36,591 nucleotides of DNA. Source: Thiotrichaceae bacterium. GTDB taxonomy: Bacteria; Pseudomonadota; Gammaproteobacteria; Beggiatoales; Beggiatoaceae. The notes beneath the pieces were generated by a model. That model was not told where the DNA came from. It worked only from the letters and a program-made list of their open reading frames with translations, and ran no database searches. Location: assembly GCA_026993485.1 (NCBI GenBank), contig JALWSU010000444.1, forward strand, positions 1 through 36,591, written 5' to 3'. The translations under genes and the position numbers were made by a program. Shown one piece after another: positions 32,298-36,591 of the stretch; positions within the stretch are counted from its first letter, which is position 1, and every line of letters starts with the position of its first letter.

Positions 32298-34892
32298 TTA
32301 TTTCAGCGTAATATTACCAGTGTGCGTACCAAAGCTATCAAATTTCATTTCAACCACATTATTAGGTAATGAACTGACACTATCAGCACCAGTGATATTG
32401 AACTGGCTTTCTGCTCCATTCAGAACTATACGCACTTTGCCTTCACCCTTAAAGGTATAATTCAAATTAGTACCATCACCATTGAGCGAAATTAATTTCG
32501 CACGCATAGGTAGCCTTGCAATATGTGTGACAACATCCTGAGTTGTGCCTAACTGTATGACAAAAGTGCCACCATCATTATCAAGAAACACTTTATCATT
32601 ATTGTAAGCATACCAATTATTGACGTTTTTGATTATTTCGCCATTCTGCGGTGCAATTTGCAAAGCAAATTTACCAACATTGGTTGCATTAACGGTTGCA
32701 GTAATCAGATTACCATTATGGCTAACGCTCAAATCAGCATTTCTTAAAGTCTCAATACGTTGAGTTACATCTGCTAAGGTCACAAATTCCGCATTATCAT
32801 TGAATGCCATAGCTATAGTATTTTCATACATAGCAACTGTATATCCATCGCCATTTACTGGATCAGCAGCAATAGTAGGTCCGTAATCATGCCAAGGCCA
32901 CATAATAATAGGTTCAGAGCTATGTCGTGTTAGATAAGCATATTCATTTTGCCAATACACTTCAGCTTCAGCCGCTGTTAATGGTACTGGTACGGGTGGA
33001 TTGCCTACTGGTACACCATACTGAATCAAGGTATAATCAAAAGTCATATCTGGGCTAAAATAGACTTTATTGGAATCTGGCTTGAGATAACCAAAAGCTC
33101 CAGGATAACCAGCATGTACACTAGAAAAACCACCAGTTAGATAGTTCAAATATTGAACAATTTCTGTTGCAGTATTAACACTCTCTGGCGCACCAGGTAC
33201 TGCACTGCCACGTATTGTCTCATCTCGCCAAGTTTTATTATTAAGTTGGCTACTGATTTCATTCATAGATTGGTTGAACTGAAACTCAATTTCGCTGGGA
33301 GTCAATTCATCAGTAACATTTGGATGTGTCCATGAATGCGTACCAATTTCATTACCAAGAGCGATGTACTTTTTGAACAGAGGCGCAGAAACAGCCCAAT
33401 CAGTCCATTCTCCAATTTCCGGATTATTACCAATATCAATGAAAAAAGAACCAACAAAATTATAATCTCTCTTCCAATTGACTAACAAATTATAAAGTGG
33501 TACATGAACTATCGGAACTTCATCATGTTGCATCGCTTCATCTGTATCATTACGCGAAACAAATAAGCTATTATAACGCCCCATTTTTAAACCAACTGGT
33601 ATATCGTTACCATAAATAACCCATTGCAGTGCTTGCCATACTAAGTTACCATCTCCCATGAGTCCAACACTAGCAAAATGCACATTTCGCCCTCCTGTAA
33701 TACTGGCTAAGATTGCGTTATAAGTGCCAGAACTATTACCAGTTACAGTCTCATTAGCTAGTACAGTTACGGCTTGACCTGATACTGGTGTAAAATAACT
33801 ATACCAATTCTGGCTATAATCAAAAATTAGCTCATTTGTGGTATAACCTTTCATCACTGGATGAGTAACATCCACTGCTTTAACGCTGATGTCAACTGGG
33901 CCTTCACCATCTACCCTACCAATACCTAAAAGTTGTTTCATATATCTATATGAATCCCCAGGTAAAGGGGTACCATTTTCATCATTAGTTAAAAAATCAC
34001 CGGCAGTAATAATGCCAATGTTGTAATGATAAATCGCCTTAAATAAGGTGTCATGAACGGCTGCTAAGATATTATTAGGTATTTCCGCGAAATAAGGAAA
34101 AATCAGCGCATCATAATTGACAATATTAGCCACATCTGTTAGATCATTTTCCGTCAGCAGGTCAAAAGAAATACCTGCCATCATTGCCTGATGCTGCATC
34201 GCCATAAAAAGCTGCGAATAGGCTTTCTCATCATAAAATTGGTTTTTGCTAGTCTCACCAAAAACGATACCTACCCGTTTATTAAAATCAATTCTAGGTG
34301 GTAAAACCTCAACCGTACCAGGAATGGTATATTGCCCTGTTGAAGAATCGGCTGGCAAGAAAATACTATCATTAATATCAACTAAAATATCAATCGCTTG
34401 ATTTGGCATTAACGATAAGGTACTAGCGGGTATGGCTACTTCCAAAATTTTATGATCGGCACTATAAGCGTGTACCAAAGGACCGCCAATCCAAGCAAAG
34501 CTCTGATTGTAAAGATGTGGTTGGGAATCTATAACAACATTAAGATAATATTCAGCTCCCCCCACATTTTGTAATCCAGTAGCACGATTCTGATCCGTGT
34601 TAAACCACACTGTTGTATTTGCCCCAATTGCAGGACCAGTTGATTTCAGAGCAATCACATAGGTTGCTTCAGGAGTATTAACAAATTTCCCATAGATTTC
34701 AGGCCCAGTAGCCAAATAAGGTGGCAAATTATCTGGTAAATTAATACGATCAGACAGCGTCCAATCATTTAAATCCCCATCAATGTTGATATTGCCAAAA
34801 GTATTAGCAAAAACATTAACAGTGCTTAGATATAAAAACAGAGTACCGAGCAACAAAGGTAAACTGTATTGATTTGTTCTCTGGTTAAACAT
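32298..34892 (-). CDS. PelA-like secreted polysaccharide deacetylase with N-terminal sugar-binding-like domain
   Basis: 864 residues. A signal peptide (about 1-30) is followed by a beta-sandwich resembling CBM9/DOMON domains ('NINIDGDLNDWTLSDRI', 'WFNTDQNRATG', about 33-195). A GATase-like alpha/beta domain follows ('RVGIVFGETSKNQFYDEKAYSQLF', about 205-430). Next is a NodB-type deacetylase (about 440-710): Asp449/Asp451 in 'RNDTDEA', His519-x-x-x-His523 in 'GTHSWTHP', and 'WPWHDYGP'. A beta-rich tail (about 720-864) ends the protein. The order of the middle and deacetylase domains resembles Pseudomonas PelA without its hydrolase, which is encoded separately at 25332-26105. A perfect AAGGAGG lies 6 bases before the ATG, the strongest ribosome site in the block. 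Deacetylation of Pel in the periplasm is inferred. Confidence 0.82.
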   Translation of the reverse strand: MFNQRTNQYSLPLLLGTLFLYLSTVNVFANTFGNINIDGDLNDWTLSDRINLPDNLPPYLATGPEIYGKFVNTPEATYVIALKSTGPAIGANTTVWFNTDQNRATGLQNVGGAEYYLNVVIDSQPHLYNQSFAWIGGPLVHAYSADHKILEVAIPASTLSLMPNQAIDILVDINDSIFLPADSSTGQYTIPGTVEVLPPRIDFNKRVGIVFGETSKNQFYDEKAYSQLFMAMQHQAMMAGISFDLLTENDLTDVANIVNYDALIFPYFAEIPNNILAAVHDTLFKAIYHYNIGIITAGDFLTNDENGTPLPGDSYRYMKQLLGIGRVDGEGPVDISVKAVDVTHPVMKGYTTNELIFDYSQNWYSYFTPVSGQAVTVLANETVTGNSSGTYNAILASITGGRNVHFASVGLMGDGNLVWQALQWVIYGNDIPVGLKMGRYNSLFVSRNDTDEAMQHDEVPIVHVPLYNLLVNWKRDYNFVGSFFIDIGNNPEIGEWTDWAVSAPLFKKYIALGNEIGTHSWTHPNVTDELTPSEIEFQFNQSMNEISSQLNNKTWRDETIRGSAVPGAPESVNTATEIVQYLNYLTGGFSSVHAGYPGAFGYLKPDSNKVYFSPDMTFDYTLIQYGVPVGNPPVPVPLTAAEAEVYWQNEYAYLTRHSSEPIIMWPWHDYGPTIAADPVNGDGYTVAMYENTIAMAFNDNAEFVTLADVTQRIETLRNADLSVSHNGNLITATVNATNVGKFALQIAPQNGEIIKNVNNWYAYNNDKVFLDNDGGTFVIQLGTTQDVVTHIARLPMRAKLISLNGDGTNLNYTFKGEGKVRIVLNGAESQFNITGADSVSSLPNNVVEMKFDSFGTHTGNITLK

Positions 34893-34977
34893 TACTTACC
34901 TCCTTAACAAATAATAGGAAAAACTAATTTTCCCCAAAATAACATCCTTGTTGAAGAAACATTAGAGTTGTCCGGGT

Positions 34978-35030
34978 TGGAGTCCAAAGCTTTAGCGGTG
35001 GTCGCACCAAAGCTAAAGCTTTGGACTCCA
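34978..35030. other. Large perfect hairpin upstream of the deacetylase gene
   Basis: TGGAGTCCAAAGCTTTAGC (34978-34996) is mirrored exactly at 35012-35030. A second small stem GGTG/CACC lies in the loop. TTTTTTT follows on the plus strand only. In the leftward Pel transcript it would be a stem without a U-tract, between the TolC-like gene and the deacetylase. The arm sequence equals the interior of the MITE-like elements, so it may be a remnant core of one. The rest of 34893-35090 shows only the deacetylase ribosome site. Confidence 0.7.
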
Positions 35031-35090
35031 TTTTTTTATTTACTGACTAGTTTATTATTATGATTTAAAACCACACACTTTGTCAAAGTA

Positions 35091-36591
35091 CTATTGTTGT
35101 GCATAACGTTTCTGTTGTAGTCCAAAACCTTGCATGTATATTTCTATTTCTTTTGACAAAGTTGGAATATCGTCAATGACAGTCATTGTTTTAGGCGCAG
35201 GGGTATAAATTTGATATAAATTGAGTACCTGATGCGCTGTTAGCGTCTTAGGTAGTGGATCCAAACCGACAATATATCGCAGTTTCGCCATTGCATTTTG
35301 TACTTTTACATAAGCTAAATCTTTCGCAACTTGTGACTGAAATTTTTCAGCACGGATAAAAAGCCCATCAAGATTTTCAGAGCCTTGATTTTCTGCGGCC
35401 TCAGCAAGCCGAGCCAGCTTCTCATTAACTATATAAAGTTCATCCGTAAGTTTATAATTTTCAAGTGAAAGCTTATAGCGTTGGTAAGAAAGCCGGACTT
35501 GAGTTAGTATTGCCATACTTAATGCCAAACGTCGATGATCAGCTAAAACCACTTGAGCCTCGGCAGCCTTTTTGGCACTCAATCCACCCGTAAAAACATT
35601 CAACAAATTCCACGATACTTGTAAGCCCGCATTAATCCAACTTTTGTTATAGAGGAATTTATTACTACTATAATTTGTCCCCAAGGAAATTTCTAATCCT
35701 GGAAACATCCGTAGTATAGATTTTTTGATTTCCAATTTACTAATACGTTTCAGATAATCAGCTTGTCGTAAAGCTGGTTGATTTAATAATGCTTGATACT
35801 CCAGTTCATCAACAGATTTCTCTAATGGTGGCAATTCATAATCTGCTGGAATTGCAACCTCATAAGTTGTTCCAGGTGGCAAGTTAATTAACTTAGCTAA
35901 GCGTATTTTTGCTAAAGATAATTTTTCGCTGAGCTTGAGCAATTTTCTTGCAGTTTCCAATAAACGTTTTTGAGTAGACAAGGCCTGTCGCGGATTTTCT
36001 AACATTTCTGGTTCTAAAGTTTTATAACGACTTAGTTGCGATTGTATCTCTCTTAGCATAACTTTGAACTGTGGTAGTAAGCGTTGAGCCGCTACTGCAT
36101 ACCAATAGGCTTCTTGCACCTCTTTAACAATTTTTTGAATAATACTACGCCGTCGTTCTCTTTCAATCATTACTTGATTAGCTTGCTGTTCAGCAATAGC
36201 ATGGCTAATACCAAAATCTAAGACATTCAAAACGACATTAAAACTGCTAGTCAAATAATCGCGTGGTTCAGTTGTAGAAGCTTCTAAACTTTCTTTACCT
36301 GTCAACAAAGATTGATGAATACCACCACTATCATTATTACGCTCACTGTAGCCAGCCGCTAATACTAAATCAGGCAACATACTATAATTAGTAACATTCA
36401 GTAAACGTTCATGTAGGGCAATTTCCATGAGTTGGGCACGATGTTCTAAATTGTATTTTAAAGCACGGGCTATTGCATCCCATAAAGTCAGAGATTCGGT
36501 AATAGGTTCTTGCTTTTCAAACATTTTTTCCAGATCGCGTTCTATTCTAGTTTGAATCTCTTTTTGTTTTAAAGTTATTGTTTTTACAGTG
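35091..36591 (-). CDS. TolC-family outer-membrane protein, first copy (cut by right edge)
   Basis: The frame is open to the right edge. The codons before the Met at 36524 continue in frame and match the other copy ('TVKTITLKQKEIQTRIERDL' against its mature N-terminus), so the gene starts outside the window. About 500 codons are visible. They show outer-membrane efflux protein architecture, with shared blocks 'SFNVVLNVLDFGIS', 'LINLPPGTTYEVAIP', 'IKKSILRMFPGLEIS' and 'VSWNLLNVFTGGLSAKKA'. The C-terminus is longer than in the other copy by about 45 residues. A lipobox like that of the paralogue would lie just beyond the edge. It is the first gene of the visible Pel block. Confidence 0.85.
   Translation of the reverse strand, partial: TVKTITLKQKEIQTRIERDLEKMFEKQEPITESLTLWDAIARALKYNLEHRAQLMEIALHERLLNVTNYSMLPDLVLAAGYSERNNDSGGIHQSLLTGKESLEASTTEPRDYLTSSFNVVLNVLDFGISHAIAEQQANQVMIERERRRSIIQKIVKEVQEAYWYAVAAQRLLPQFKVMLREIQSQLSRYKTLEPEMLENPRQALSTQKRLLETARKLLKLSEKLSLAKIRLAKLINLPPGTTYEVAIPADYELPPLEKSVDELEYQALLNQPALRQADYLKRISKLEIKKSILRMFPGLEISLGTNYSSNKFLYNKSWINAGLQVSWNLLNVFTGGLSAKKAAEAQVVLADHRRLALSMAILTQVRLSYQRYKLSLENYKLTDELYIVNEKLARLAEAAENQGSENLDGLFIRAEKFQSQVAKDLAYVKVQNAMAKLRYIVGLDPLPKTLTAHQVLNLYQIYTPAPKTMTVIDDIPTLSKEIEIYMQGFGLQQKRYAQQ

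Noticed and set aside
34978-35037. Rho-independent terminator for the first TolC-like gene
   Set aside because: The T-run follows the stem on the plus strand, while the gene is read on the minus strand.
1-36591. tRNA, rRNA or full transposase genes
   Set aside because: Looked for and not seen. The mobile elements present are short and non-coding.

Overview
The window reads as AT-rich chromosome from a Gram-negative gammaproteobacterium. The grounds are the housekeeping genes (PBP1a, type IV pilus pilMNOPQ, yebC-ruvC-ruvA, purMN, ilvE, waaF, metW) and the many short palindromic and inverted-repeat elements between genes. A filamentous sulfur bacterium of the Thiotrichales/Beggiatoaceae type is my best guess. 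That is inference only; no marker RNA gene lies in the window.

Left part, minus strand, 1-8580. A housekeeping run is transcribed leftwards: purM, purN, ilvE, a small CHCC zinc-finger protein and waaF (cut by the left edge). To its right is the type IV pilus assembly operon pilM-pilN-pilO-pilP-pilQ, also leftwards. A palindromic composite and the remnant of an inverted-repeat element separate the two groups. Another palindrome lies between pilP and pilQ.

Middle, plus strand, 9063-15609. This holds mrcA (PBP1a), plsY, yebC, ruvC, ruvA and a type I-beta DAHP synthase. MITE-like elements lie before mrcA and directly behind ruvA, and ruvB does not follow ruvA.

Right part, minus strand, 15646-36591. 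After metW comes a block of about 20 kb that is a strongly rearranged Pel exopolysaccharide locus. In transcription order it holds: a TolC-family outer-membrane protein (cut by the right edge); a large secreted PelA-like polysaccharide deacetylase; a three-gene nucleotide-sugar module (LegB-like dehydratase, nucleotidyltransferase, NAD-dependent reductase/epimerase); PelF; a 255-bp MITE-like element; PelG; a lipoprotein matching the hydrolase half of PelA; PelB split into an inner-membrane TPR protein and an outer-membrane barrel; PelD with a c-di-GMP RxxD site; PelE; a second PelF with eroded catalytic motifs; and a second TolC-family lipoprotein. No PelC is visible.

How the parts probably work together: PelD senses c-di-GMP and, with PelE, PelF and PelG, forms the inner-membrane synthase and transporter. 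The split PelA pieces deacetylate and trim the polymer in the periplasm. PelB-TPR and PelB-barrel guide and export it. The TolC-like proteins and the sugar module are extras that are not part of the textbook pelABCDEFG operon. The gene order F-G-A-B-D-E-F looks like the remains of a tandem duplication of an A-B-D-E-F-G operon.
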